Origin: Flammula alnicola
Taxonomy: Eukaryota > Basidiomycota > Agaricomycetes > Agaricales > Strophariaceae
DNA length: 54,621 nucleotides
Direction of reading: 5' to 3'
Assembly: GCA_015499995.1 (NCBI GenBank)
Contig: JADNRV010000322.1
Coordinates: 1-54,621, forward strand
Shown here: positions 11,673 through 23,995 of the stretch, one piece after another
Position numbering within the stretch: position 1 is the first letter of the stretch
How the letters are laid out: the number at the start of each line of letters is the position of its first letter
Translations under genes and position numbers: made by a program
Notes under the pieces: generated by a model
What the model was told of the DNA's origin: nothing
The model's input: the letters and a program-made list of their open reading frames with translations, nothing else
The model's database searches: none

Positions 11673-13732
11673 ATGTCGTCCAGAGACTCAAAGCACAGCT
11701 CGGACATCAAGGTCGACAATATTGAGAAGATTGAAGACATAGAGAACGTCAGCATACCCTCCCTCGATGCGCACTACGACACGACTTTCGTCAGGAAGAC
11801 CATGTAAGTACTGTCAAGGCTTCTCCTACGTATCTTGCTTCTCACTTTTTTAACATAGACGGATGGTTGACTGGCGCATGCTTCCTCTCCTTGGGCTCGT
11901 ATATTCCCTGGCTCTCATCGACAGGACGAACCTTGGGGCTGCTCGCACGGCGGGGATGCAAGAAGATCTGGTATACTCGTGTTTCTATGTGAAAAATATG
12001 CGCTTTCATCTGCTGACCTCGAGTGTTACTTCGCAGAGGCTTGATATCGGAAACCGTTACAGCATCGCTTCTATGATCTACTTCTTCCCGTATATTCTTT
12101 TGTTCGTCTGTCTTCCTTACCTACGGTTCGTGCATTAATGCTGACGACATCGTGTAGGCAAATCCCCGGAAATATCATACTGCGATGGATGGGCTCACGC
12201 ACATGGTTAACGATATGCGTAACAGGATGGGGCATTGCGCAGCTCGGGATGGCATTTGTCCCGACCTGGGGATTCCTATGCCTGTGTCGTGTCTTCCTTG
12301 GCGCCTTCGAGGTATGCGTAATCCATGGCTTGTCACTCTTTTGTACTCATCATGTCTGCTGTTCAAATTGCCTTGGCATATGCATAGTCTGGATTTTTCC
12401 CTTCTTTAGTATTCATTATCACGACATGGTACAAACGCTACGAAGTCCAGCAACGTTTGGCTGTATTTTACCTGAGCTCTATAGCGATAACAAGCTTTAG
12501 CTCTATATTAGGTATATTGTCCTCCGCCATGTAACACGCTTCCGAGAGCTAATTTCCTCTACCTTCAAGCCTTTGCTATCACACTTCTTAAAGGAAAGGC
12601 GGGCTTGAACGGATGGCAGTGGATCTTTCTAATCGAGGGTCTCCTCACCATCGTCCTTGGAATCCTCACGTGGTTTTTCATTCCCGACTTTCCTGATAAA
12701 AGTAAATTCCTCAGCGAAAAGCAGCGGAAGGCACGTCTGCCTTTATTCCTGGAATTGTTTCTGTCTGACCTGCGTTCAAGATGATTTTGGACCGAGTCGA
12801 GGCGGATAGAGGGGACTCCATCCCAGATCAATTGACTTGGGAGAAGCTTGCTCGGCATTTGAAAGATCCGCTTCTGTGGGCCTTCGGTGAGTTGGGATGA
12901 AATACTATTCATCTGCACCTCAAGAAATTTATTTCGTTATCTTAGCTTTCATGTTTTTGGCCTCTACCGTGCCTGCGTACGCTATTGTGTTTTTCATTAC
13001 TATCATTCTGAAAGGCATGGGTTATTCGGAGACCCAGGCTCTCTTATTAACCGCACCTCCTGGAATTTTCGCTGTGAGTGTGCTTCATAGTCCTTTAATC
13101 CCCCAAACACCTCGCTCAGACGGTGTTAGGCCATGTCCTGTTTCTTTTTCGCCTGGCTCTCTGATAGAACGAGAAGTCGTGCTGGATGGTTGGTAGTGCA
13201 GAACCTCATCTGTATCACCGGTCTCGCGCTTGCTGCCTATTCGACCAGCAATCCTGTGCGCTACTTTGGTTTGTTCCTCGTGGATGCAGGTGCCACTGGC
13301 TGCATCCCTGGAGTGCTCGCATATGTAAGTTGCAATCTTGTTTCCCTTTATTTCTGTTGACTGACGGCGCTTAATCACCATAGAGCTCTAACAATATCAC
13401 CAGCCACACTAAACGAGCCGTACAAACTGCCACCATCATTGCAGCAGGGGGTGTCGGAGGCATCATGGCGACGACTGTTTTCCGTCAACAGGATTTCCCC
13501 AGGTGTGCACTGTTCCCGTCCTGACGTAGAACGTTGGTGCATAATTTTTCATTGCTGAATGTATTTACTTTACAGATACGTGAACGGCTTGTGGGCTACG
13601 ATAGGACTTCAGCTGTTCATGATGGTGCTCTTGGGTATTACGACATTTGTATTCAAACGGCGGAATCGGCTGCGTCGCGAGGGGAAACTCGGACCGCTAG
13701 AGGGTCAGCCTAGCTTTTACCATACCATTTAG
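11673..13732 (+). CDS. MFS transporter, ACS (allantoate/nicotinate permease-like) family, copy 1
   Basis: Eleven exons sum to 1452 nt (483 residues). A soluble N-terminus (MSSRDSKHSSDIKVDN) leads into DWRMLPLLGLVYSLALIDRTNLGAARTAGM, the family's first helix and loop. Other family blocks are QIPGNIILRWMGSRTWL, FVPTWGFLCLCRVFLGAFE, PSLVFIITTWYKR and GWQWIFLIEGLLTIVLG. The last helices and a basic tail end PLEGQPSFYHTI. Members of anion:cation symporter family 2.A.1.14 move allantoate, nicotinate, biotin, pantothenate or other small acids across the plasma membrane. The substrate here is unknown. The intron after ...EKQRK (12731-12780) starts GC, not GT. The paralog has GT at the same place. It is convergent with its paralog at 14482-16473. 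Confidence 0.9.
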
Positions 13733-14481
13733 AACTTTGCAGCTTCTCTCGCAAGATAGAGTCTTGGAATGTACGTCTTCTATTCAGTCTATTCATATTA
13801 TCGTGACTCTTTATCAACTAACTGACATCTGTCTACATTCTCAGTAGATGCTTAACATCACCACCCCTCTTCCAATTTTTTTGTTTGATCGCGGCGGAGA
13901 AACCACTCGTAAGCGGTGGCTACGCTCAGTCCCATATCTTGCTTAGAAAGTATGTCGTATGTATGTATTAATATCTGGACCTGAATCGTCCCTTGAGCTC
14001 AAAAGGCCTCGAAAGTTCAACAAGCTTTACCGGAACGGGCAAGATTTCTAGAACGTTTTGGTCCTATTTAATGGAACATGGGAATCTCACTGTGGGGCCT
14101 TCTCGTGTTAAACATCACGGCGATGGTGGTGGTGGTGCATCATGCATCACCGCCGACGTTTGTTTCTACATTCTCTGTAGATGTACCCCAGATTGCTTAT
14201 GTTATGGAGCTATGGAATTCACGAGCCTCACAACTGGTCCACGAGAGCTGCTGGACTATAAAGACTCTACATGAGCTCGTATCCCTTCTAATACCCAAGA
14301 ATTCAAGAATAAAAAAGCACCACCGACGATATTGCACCCACCATTGCAGCGACATGACCATTCGTATATATTTCGCAGTCAAGTAGTAGGAAGAACCTGG
14401 TGTACAATTTAGTATCATAATAATCGTAATAGCGAGAGAGAAGGAGGGAAAGCGAATCCTATCATGTTTCCAATCGTCATT
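13733..14481. other. Space between convergent MFS genes
   Basis: About 750 bases of 3' flank shared by the two tail-to-tail transporter genes. Small frames (14078-14386) lack domain character. No gene is supported. Confidence 0.4.
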
Positions 14482-16473
14482 CTAAAGAGTATAGTAGAAT
14501 TCTTCCTGTCCTTCCAAAGGACCGATCTTGCCCGCGCGACGGAGTTTGTTTCGTCGATGAAGGACGAAAGTGGTAATACCGAGCATGATTATCATACCGA
14601 ATTGGAAACCAATGGTAACCCACATTCCAGTAATGTACCTGAGGGAAAGGGATTGATAACGAAACATATAGGGAAGAGGAAATGAAACCTGCCTGGGATA
14701 ATCTGTCTGTTTGAATACAGTCGTCGCGAGAATTCCTCCGACGCCTCCTGCAGCAACGATACAAGCCGTTTGAACTGAGCGCTTGGAATGGCCTGTCATA
14801 TTGTTGGAGCTCTGGTTGTATAATGCTTCGTAAGAAGGAAAGCCATCGTGCGGACATGGGAAATCCAACGAACGTAGGCGAGGACCCCTGGAACACATCC
14901 AGAAGCCCCCATATTAACGAAGAAGAGGCCAACATAGCGAGCACCATTTTGCTTCGCATATGCAGCGACGACCAGTCCGATAATACACATAACATTCTGT
15001 ACCGCTAGCCATGGAGCTCTCAACTTGGTCTTGTCCGAGATCCATGCAAAGAAGAACACAGACATGGCCTAAAACCTTGTGAGAAGGGCAATAGTTAAAA
15101 GAAAATGTGCGACTAACAGCTACCACGCCCGGAGGTGCGGTCAAAAGGAGGGCGTCAGTCTCAGAGTAGCCCATGCCGAAGAGGATGATCGTGATGAAGA
15201 ATCCGATGGCATAAGCAGGAACAGTCGACGCTAAAAACATGTAACCTTGAAATCGGTGTCAACGTTTGTTTTATAGGGGAAGTGGAAGATCTTGCTTACA
15301 AAATGCCCAGACAAGGGGGTCAGTTAAGTGCTTGATCAACTTAGCCATGGTCATCTCATCGGGAATAGAGTCGCCGCGGTCGGCTTCAACGCGGTCAAGA
15401 ATCATCTAACGTGTATTATTATTAGGCTTACTCTTGCAGATATAACGGTATGTTGCTTACTTTGCGCTCTTCCACGCTCAAAAATCTGCTCTTGTCGGGG
15501 AAATCGGGAACAAATAGCCAAGTAAGGATGCCCAGGATGATTGTAATTATACCCTCGATAGCGAAAATCCAAGACCAGCCATTCAGGCCGCCTAGGCCTT
15601 TCATGAGCGTAAGGGCATAAGCTGTAGGAAAGGAAGAAAAAATGGATAAATTATTCCTTCGAATCAAGAGGAGACAGGACGAACCAAAAATAGCACTGAA
15701 GGCGCCGACCACTATCGAGATGAGATAGAATGAGGCAAGGCGTTTTTGTACTTCGTGACGTTTATACCATGTCGTGATGATGAACACGAGAGCTGGGAAG
15801 AAGCCAGCCTGTTACATGATTGTGAATTAGAATTAAAGAGGCAAGTTGGATCTGAGTCCACCTCGAAGACACCTAAAAAGACACGACAAAGAACAAGGTA
15901 GCCCCAAGTCGGTACAAATGCCATTCCAAGTTGCGCGGCGCCCCAGCCAGCAATGCAAATAGTGAGCCAAGTGCGTGCACCAAGGCGTCGAACTACAATG
16001 TTTCCAGGAATTTGCCTTCCGGTTATATAAGCAAATGACAACGCAGACAATGCATAAAATGTGCCCACAAGAGAATATATGGAATAAAGTAAATCATGGA
16101 CGCAATGCTGTAGCGTTCGCCGACATAGAGTTTCTATAGTGCAGCGGAATGAGAATGTACGCCTGGAAGAAAATGTATGAAAACATACCAGGTCGACTTG
16201 CATTCCTGCAGTCCGCGCGATTCCAAGATTCGTGCGATCAACCAGGGCGACGGCATACAAAAAACCGAGTAAAGGCAGCATTCGCCAATCCACCTTTCGT
16301 CTGAGAGAAAGGGTTAATATGGGCAGAAGGATCGATGGTTCAGCTAGGACTTACAATGTCCGTGAAACAAAAGCAGGGTCGTAATGGGCATCAAGTGCGG
16401 GGGCGTCAGCTTTCTCGTCGGTCTTCTCGATGTCGTCGACTCTGAGGTCCGAGCTTGCTTTTGAGATGGACAT
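14482..16473 (-). CDS. MFS transporter, ACS family, copy 2
   Basis: This is a full paralog of the gene at 11673 on the opposite strand, with the same exon layout. The N-terminus is MSISKASSDLRVDDIEKTDE. Then come VDWRMLPLLGFLYAVALVD, RTNLGIARTAGM, QIPGNIVVRRLGARTWL, FVPTWGYLVLCRVFLGVFE, NGWSWIFAIEGI and PDFPDKSRFLSVEERK. It ends IGPLEGQEEFYYTL. The intron after VEERK has a normal GTAAGC donor. Twelve transmembrane helices are expected. The substrate is unknown, as for copy 1. An upstream in-frame methionine at 16572 would add about 33 residues. I prefer 16473 because it aligns with copy 1. Confidence 0.88.
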
Positions 16474-18130
16474 CAAGGGCAGAGGGGGCGAAGGGTGGTG
16501 TCCGGCTTGCTGTAAATCAGTCTTTCTGAGGCCTTTTATTCGCTTCGGACACTCTGGGCAGTGGAATACCATCCTCCAAGGACTGGAGGCGAGGTATGTT
16601 CAGGGGAGTTAGAACCTGAGTTGTCACAAGACTGTGCAAGGCGACCGGCAGCTCGGACACATTAATATCAAGTCTCCTATGGAGAAGCCAAGAGTCATCA
16701 ATAAGGTACGCCATACATATAGAGCTGCTTGGAATCCCTTACCTTCCTATTTCTGTGATGCTATTCGAACTTCGAAGCGCCCAGGTTTGTAGCTTGTTCC
16801 AACTGCCAAGTAACTTGTCTTGGCATTTTCCTTCAGTCAGTTTCGACATCGTTCTGTACAAGTTGAAATAAAATTTCACCACACACAACGAAATGACAAT
16901 CCCAAACTCACTAAACCTGTACAATTTCCAGAAAAACAACACCGTATAGAACTGAAGACTTCGTGGTCGCCTGACGAAACCTGTCCTATTCGGGGTGGAA
17001 TAATTGAGTTGCAGAGTACTACCTTCAGGCTTGGAATAAGCGAAAGCAGAATGCCCACATGTCACCTTCGTCCTGCTTGATGCCCTGATCGAATCGCAAG
17101 AATTTGCGGGGTAATTCAATCCTTAATACATACCTACCTGCTGCCTCCCGAGTCCTTGGCATAGTGAACACTGCCGAAATGCACGGAACCGGGAAATGTG
17201 CAACTAGAGAAAGTCACGCAGATGAGCTTCCTGACATGAATGGTCACTGTATCAACCCAAGTGGCGTTATGGACGTTCAACGTTCAACGTTTATTGATGA
17301 ACGAGTGCTACTTACGAAAGGCTGCAGTGCGCGGAGGGGCAGCAGGTCATCGTTCCAAAACTTTCTTACCCCACATACTTGGAGTGTGGGGTAAAAACAC
17401 CCGCGCAAGATTGAAAGATCGGGAAATAGAGGAAACAGTAGAGAATAGTAGCTCCTGACATACAAGATGGCATATCTGTCAATGATGTTAGGTCATGGGG
17501 AAATGAAGACCAGGCTCACCATGATTGGCAGTGATTCACATCAGTAGCACATGACTGGCAGCGCGGTGTTCAACTTGAACTATGGGTGGGCTTGAGCCTT
17601 GCAAAGAACACGAGCTCGTTAGCACCGCCATCCGGCCGCCGCGTCTTGTAGAGTGCAGCATCTCGTGTGGAATTGAAGGCTCTACATGTTTCGTTGCCTA
17701 GCAAGTCCAAGCAAGTCAAGGGATGAATCCAGCTCGATGAAGCCTACATAACCCGAGCACGATTGTGCCCATGTAAGACGTCAAGCAAGCAACATCACCG
17801 CCACCGTAACTCGCCACCCGTGAGATCCCGAACAGTGCCGATTTTATGTAAGTAAACGGGTTACGGGACTGAGTCGCATTTCTCTCATCAACCTCAACTC
17901 GGAAGAACTTCCATGCCTTTATCGCGTCTGACTATTGGCGTCTCTGCATCGCGGCCAGATAACGAGGTCAATGGCCTGTTCTGATTCGCACTATTTCAAC
18001 GAAAAGATGCCAGTCGGTGGCGTAGTGCTTCTTCAATCGAATAGCCTCTAAGATCGTACTACTTACGCTCCTCGTCCATATGCTTCAAAAATCGATGGTC
18101 AGATAACTGGACCCCCTTATAATTAAGGAG
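16474..18130. other. Intergenic, no supported gene
   Basis: About 1.65 kb between the divergent MFS copy 2 and FUSC genes. A minus-strand frame at 16739-17119 (126 residues) has no domain and no splice partners. A short direct repeat, GTTCAACGTTCAACGTTT, lies near 17276-17291. I see nothing else. Confidence 0.4.
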
Positions 18131-21100
18131 ATGCTTCCGAAAAGCCATTTCACGAGCTACTACTCGCACTCTCCCGCAATCTGGGCCATGGTCAAGGTTA
18201 CGGTTATCCAGAACATCTGGCTCTGGTTTCGTCGGAGAGTCTTGTCTCGACACGTTCAGAAGAAATGGCTGCGGGCAACAGTCACTTTGGTAGCAATGCT
18301 AGTCTTCATTGTAAACCCTTCGACCTCCAGGACGATAGGGCAGGCTGATATATTTTCTGCGTGAGTTTTTCTTGAATACTTTTTGTTCGGGTATTATTCG
18401 CTGACCTGTCAATGCGGCAGGTCGCTTGCAGTGGCGTTGCCACCATTCCTGCCAATATCTGCTCACATATACATGATGGTCGTGCTCTTGTTCTGTGAGC
18501 CTCTCTGTTATAAATTTATCACTAAGGATACTGACTCCAGAGAAGGGATACTGTTTTCCTGGGCATGGACCTGCACTGCTACTGCTGTAGCTTTCGCTGC
18601 AAGAAACAAAACTTTGTTGATGCAACAAAATCAAGCAGCCCTAGCCTCGTATGCTCAAAATCTTTCTTGTGTATAAAAGCAACTAAATTTTTGCAAGGTT
18701 TGTTCCGGGTATTCCATTTGCAGCACAAGAAGAACTCCTCGTCGCTGCTGGCCACTTCCTCGATCCACGGTAACCCAATTTTTCTTACATGAATACAAGG
18801 ACTTACGCCATCATGATAGATCCTCAGCTGTATTTGGCGCATTCTTTTTCTTAGGCTCTTTCATCTTCGCGCTCGGGCTTGGACACAGACCAAATCTGTC
18901 CTTCGCACTTTTTTTTGCACTCACTTTAATGGTTGCGTTGTTCTCCGTCAACCCATGTAAGCTTCATCATAGATGCATTGCATGACATTGTGCTGATCGC
19001 CCGAAATTCCAGTGTTACCGTACGCTTCATATTGGAGCGCGCACAGCTTCGTAGTAGCAGCCACGTTCTACGCTGCCATTTCAATTGCCACTTTGGCTCT
19101 TATCTTTCCAGAAAGTTTTAACCACTCCTGGTTGTGAGTTTATTAATGGAGAAGTCTCCTTCCCCGGTGGTGACTTACATGCAACAGGTGCCGCGTACGC
19201 GAGGAGGTTTTGCTAGTAAGTTTTTGTATCCTATCATCTTTCTCTCTCGTCCATTGTAACGGTATTCCTATCAGCCAGTTATCAGATTCATGGAGCATGA
19301 CAATGTCAATCCTACGACAATCCTTGATGAAGAATCTATCTCGCATCTTGACTCCATTATCAACACGTATGAGATGGAAAAAGACTTGTTCGACCTCGAG
19401 TTCTCGGTGCATAGGTTGTCTCCGCTGGACATAGTCGCGCTGTACAAACACGTCAAACAACTTGTTGCTAGAGTCAAGTACGTCGTTTACTACTTAATAA
19501 CAAACAAAAGCGCCAGGAACACCAGTACGCTAATTTTTCTTGTAGAAACATAGAAGTTTGCCATAATCGCGTGGAGAAATTTACACCAAAGCCAAACGAA
19601 GCAGAGAAGCAAGCGAATGTAAGCCATGCACTTTCGGTGTTCAAGCATATTCTCTGGGAAACTTCAGTTGAACGCGCTGCTCTATCGCAGAAGTCCGAGT
19701 GTATGAATTCATCCCACAGTTTACGAATGGCCTGCCAGGCTGCTCTGATGGATATTGAAGGGTGGGTCCGTGAGTGTACCATGGACTCGTGGTCGGATGT
19801 TTTCTCCCCCGTCGACAAAAAGAAGGCCGATTCTCGGCGTTTGAGATTGGAAATTTCGCGTTCAAACCTCCTCAATGCGCAGGCTAAGTTCCGGAAAGAC
19901 GACCTGCCAGGCATCGTAGAGGGTTTAAAACGGGGCCTTGGGTCCCTGTCCGAAATACAAGATCTAGGGAGTCATATCCCGCTGACTGATAGGTGCGCTT
20001 GTTCGTTTGTGTTTGTTATTTACAATCTCAAATTCATGTTGAATGGGACAGAGAATCTGCCATCGTTTTGACATATATGGACAATATTGACGTCTGTTCG
20101 ACGGAACTTTTCGCATTCCTTTCTTTCCTTATCAACATTGAAGAAGGGGAACCGAAGCCCGTGCCTCGCCTTCCTCGTATCTTGCGCACTTTCTTCAGCA
20201 AGTTCTCAAAAAGCAACCCAAAAGAAGAGCCAGCGCGGTCTATCACCCCTTCGACCCCGCTCCACGAGGAAGAGAAAGACTTGGAAACACCTATCAAGAC
20301 AACACCGACAACATCGACGTATCTCGTATCAAGTGGACGTCCAACCGCAACACCATCCCCGTCCCAAGCGTGTACTAATACTAGGAAGCAGCGTTCTCGC
20401 AGGATCCTCCGTTGGCTTTCAGCTCCCGAAACAATTTATGCCTTGCGTGTAGGCATTCTCAGCGTCGCACTCTTTACTCTGGGAGTGTGCAAGACAACTA
20501 CGAGTGTTTATACTTCGTATACCGGTCTTATCGCTACGCTTCTCGCGCAGGTGCGTGCCTTTTCTTGAATTTTTTTGCCGTCCAGTGCTATGGGTTGTAC
20601 TAATCAACATTTGTTCCCGTCAGTCATATGTGGCTATATATGCCGGTGACCAGGTGCCATCTGGTCGTTCGGTTGGAAGACATTTGATACTAACTAATAT
20701 GGAATTATGACAGATTTTCTTCTTCGTTATTCGGTTTTCCGGAACCGTGCTCGGATTGCTGTGTCAGTTCTCGATTCTCGAATTTAATCCTCTCTTTACT
20801 TACTATTCTTTCGGGACGCGGACCCAGTCACACTTGCGGGATGGTATATAGGCGCTGGAAGGGGCACAGGAAACGTGTATTCGTTCATCGTCATCACAGT
20901 GCGTTGTTCCTTTCCACGGATAAGAACACCGATCAAAACTGACGTTTTTCACCTCTTCAATTTAGACTATCCTCGCGCTACCCCCATTGCTTGTCAGCGT
21001 CTCCTCATGGAAACTGAGCCACATGCTCTTTGCTGTTTTGTTTTCGACAACGGTCGTTTCTAGTGAGCATCTTTTCATACTTTCTTTAAATAAAATAAAA

Positions 21101-22703
21101 GACAACTTGGGCTGAACAAATACTGTAGCGACGAGTCTCATCTGGATCGAAACGCGGTCGAGTGCGTCTTCTTCCCTGGTGTTTAGGAATATCTGGGACC
21201 GAGCGTGAGTTTCTCTAGCATTACTAAGTAATTTAAATCTACTAAAATCATTGAGATGATGATAAGTCTTATGGATATCATCGGGTTTGCGGCTTCGGTA
21301 AGCTTTTCCAAGTTTGCCCTTCGATGTAGCAAGGCTCGGCGGTGTTGATGCTTCGTCGATGGGTTTATGAATTATTAGGCCGTCGTCATGATGCTGCCCG
21401 TGCCTATCACCGCACGAAGAGGGTTCCACGATAGGCTTTCCGAATCGCTGATGGATCTCGAAAAATATCTGCAAAGCCGTTGGCTCGAGGACTCGGAGGA
21501 GGAGAAGTATTCCCCTGCATCGTCACGGTGCAACGCACGTCCAAGTATTTCGTATGAGGAAAGAGAAAGGGTGCTACGATCCATCGCTGTGAGTGTTAGA
21601 AATTCTTCTTACCCTTGAAAGCTACGGATATACTTATGCGTGTTGGGCTTTTGCGTAGGAAAAGCAAGCTAGGATGAAGCACTTTTTGACGTCTATGAAG
21701 TTCGACCCTCGAATCGGGCAAGTCATCCACAGTAGCCATTCGTATTCGTCTGAAAGACCTCTATCGAACCGGTTTCCCAGAGGTCTACCGTCTGCGACTT
21801 ACCGCGAAATTTATGACGCCCAGTAAGTCCGTCCACTGCATGGGGTAGGATGCCGACACACCGATTGACTGTTGTTCTCTTGGAAATGTAATTTACACGA
21901 TAGAGCGCGATTGGTGTCGTCGACGATGCATTATATTGAAGGACTGGAGAGGCTTGACCCCGCGCTCCGACGTGCGCTCGCTTGTCAGGTATTTATAAAT
22001 TCCTTCTTTTATCCTCGACTCTTGAGGCTTCCAATGTTTTTGTGTCAATTTACTTATTATGCTTTTGCGTTGTGCTATAGATGCCTTGTCTGAGCCAGGA
22101 TACGGTACGGTCTAATTTCCAACACCTTCAAGCTGTGTTTGCTGTCATTCGAACTAACAGTTCGTTGTGTTAAAGCTCGACGAGGTCCAACGACGTATCG
22201 CCTCCCTCGCACGGGGACGATCCTCAGCTGGTGGCCTCGGGCAATGTCTTCCACCAACGCTTCGAGCCGAGGTTAATATTACACTTGACGAAATCCCCAA
22301 ACCGAGTTTGGATTCGAAGGGAGGTGAATTGAACCTTGATGCCCTGCACATTAACTTCTTGGACAACAATATCTCGGTGCGTGCAATTATCACAAGTTCA
22401 TTCTTGGAGACTCTGAAACGCTGACAACGAGCGTCACGACTCTCACAGGATAATGCCCAAGTGCTCATCCTCTCGTCTGGTCTGTCGAAACTATTTCCTC
22501 TATAATTTAGATTTAGGTAAACTGATTTCGTTCCCGTCTTGCATGCACAGTCATTGTCAACTTGGCGGCCATGGTGGATGTAAGCTTTTCCTATTGTTGT
22601 TTTTGTCTACCAGATAGACTAAGAATTCTGGTCTTTCTTCCATCCTAATTATTCCTCACAGGCGATCGACGACCTAGGATCGCTACTCAGGAGCGTTGAA
22701 TGA
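18131..22703 (+). CDS. FUSC/aromatic acid exporter-like membrane protein (DUF2421 type)
   Basis: This is a long gene with many exons. Exon 1 (18131-18360) ends VFIVNPSTSRTIGQADIFSA, the first helix block of the fungal putative ER transporter/FUSC family. Several hydrophobic exons follow (VALPPFLPISAHIYMMVVLLF; ILFSWAWTCTATAVAFAARN; SAVFGAFFFLGSFIFALGLG; FPESFNHSWL). A soluble helical middle comes next (HLDSIINTYEMEKDLFDLEF; RALSQKSE...). A second hydrophobic block follows (TIYALRVGILSVALFTLGVC). The C-terminus resembles DUF2421 (LVSSTMHYIEGLERLDPALR; LDEVQRRIASLARG). The last exon reads AIDDLGSLLRSVE and then TGA. Such proteins are thought to export aromatic or other organic acids; brefeldin-sensitivity Bre4 is a relative. 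Its 3' end is tandemly duplicated just downstream. Internal exon edges were not all fixed. Confidence 0.75.
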
Positions 22704-23650
22704 GCCACAGCCGGAGCTGGAGATGCCAAGAGCGCCCACGAGCGCTAGAGCTTAGAAATCGCGGACAAGTAGAACTCGTGTGTACTACCTACCATAGACA
22801 ATCTCAAATTTCTTCACTATGCATGTGCACAAAACCCGAGCCGCGCCGCCCATCAAAAACTCAGAGAACGAGAATGAATATATTGTACAGAGCGGTGTGC
22901 ATGGGATCGCTGGTCGACACCACGGCCACGGCCACGGTAGGTCACTAAGCAGGTGGGTAAGTACAGAAACATCAATTACGAACAGAGCAGAAACGAGAGG
23001 CCGAGAAAAAAAAAGCGGAAGAATGGAAGGACGGATGAGTGGGTATCTGGTGGTGGTGGGCGTTTGTCGAAACTGTTTCTTCTATATAAATAATTCAGAT
23101 AAACTGATTTGCGCAGTCATTGTCAACTTGGCGGCCATGGTGATTTATCTACAAGATAGACTGGACTGAGAATTCTGATCTGTCCTTCCATCCTCATTCC
23201 TCACAGTCGATCGACGACCTAGGATCGCTACTTACGAGCGTCGGGAGCGCCGGAGCCAGAGCCAGAGCCAGAGCTGGAGATACGAAGAGCACCAACGAGC
23301 GCTAGAGCTTAGAAAATCGCCGACAATTGTGTGGAACTGTGTGTACTAACTACTACCCATAGACAATCTCAAATTTCTTGATTTATTCATGCACAACCCC
23401 CAAGCCGCGCCGCCCATCCAAACTCAGAGAACGAGACTGAATATATTGTACAGAGCCGTGCATGGCATCGCTCGTCGACACCACGGGCACGGCAGGTAAG
23501 TAAGTAAGTAAGTAGGTAGGTGGGTAAGTACAGAAACATCAATTATATACGAACAGAGAAGAAACCAGAGGCGGCCGAGAAGAAAAAAAAAAAAGAAAGA
23601 AAGAAAGAAAAAGTGGAAGGATGGATGAGTGGGTGGGTATGTGGTGGGCG
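22484..23650 (+). repeat. Tandem duplication of FUSC gene 3' end (two ~583 bp units)
   Basis: Unit 1 (about 22484-23066) and unit 2 (about 23067-23650) align throughout, from TGTCGAAACT(A/G)TTTC, through GTCATTGTCAACTTGGCGGC and GATCGACGACCTAGGATCGC, to GATGAGTGGGT. Unit 1 holds the last intron, last exon and 3' flank of the FUSC gene. Unit 2 has lost the intron donor (GTGGATGTAAGC has become GTGATTTATC), and an expanded GTAA repeat lies at about 23494-23528. Where unit 1 stops after SVE, unit 2 would read on through an Ala/Arg repeat to a stop at a conserved CTAG. Confidence 0.85.
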
Positions 23651-23995
23651 TCAGATTGATCGATCGCGATTTGGGGGACAAGGATAACAAATGAGATGGA
23701 CAACAGCCAGCCAGAATGGGGTCCGAAGGGATTGCGAGCGAAGCTGAATTTGAGCTTGAAAATCAAGGATGAATATTACGTGTGAGTGTGGCGACGTGAA
23801 TCATGAGCTGAGGGAGATATTCGTGCGAACGTGAGGTAGACTCGGAGGCGATAAGAGCCAAGTAAGTAGGTCAGGAAGAGGGATCCTAAACGGCCATAAT
23901 GATAATGGTTTTGGTTGGTTGGTGGAGAAAGGACGTGGAAGGTAAGGCAGGGAACGTGGAGCTGGAAATGATGCGATAAGCGATGTTAGTCGGGT

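Noticed and set aside
23494..23528. GTAA repeat considered as telomere-like sequence
   Set aside because: The unit is GTAA/GTAG, not TTAGGG, and it lies inside the tandem FUSC 3' duplication.
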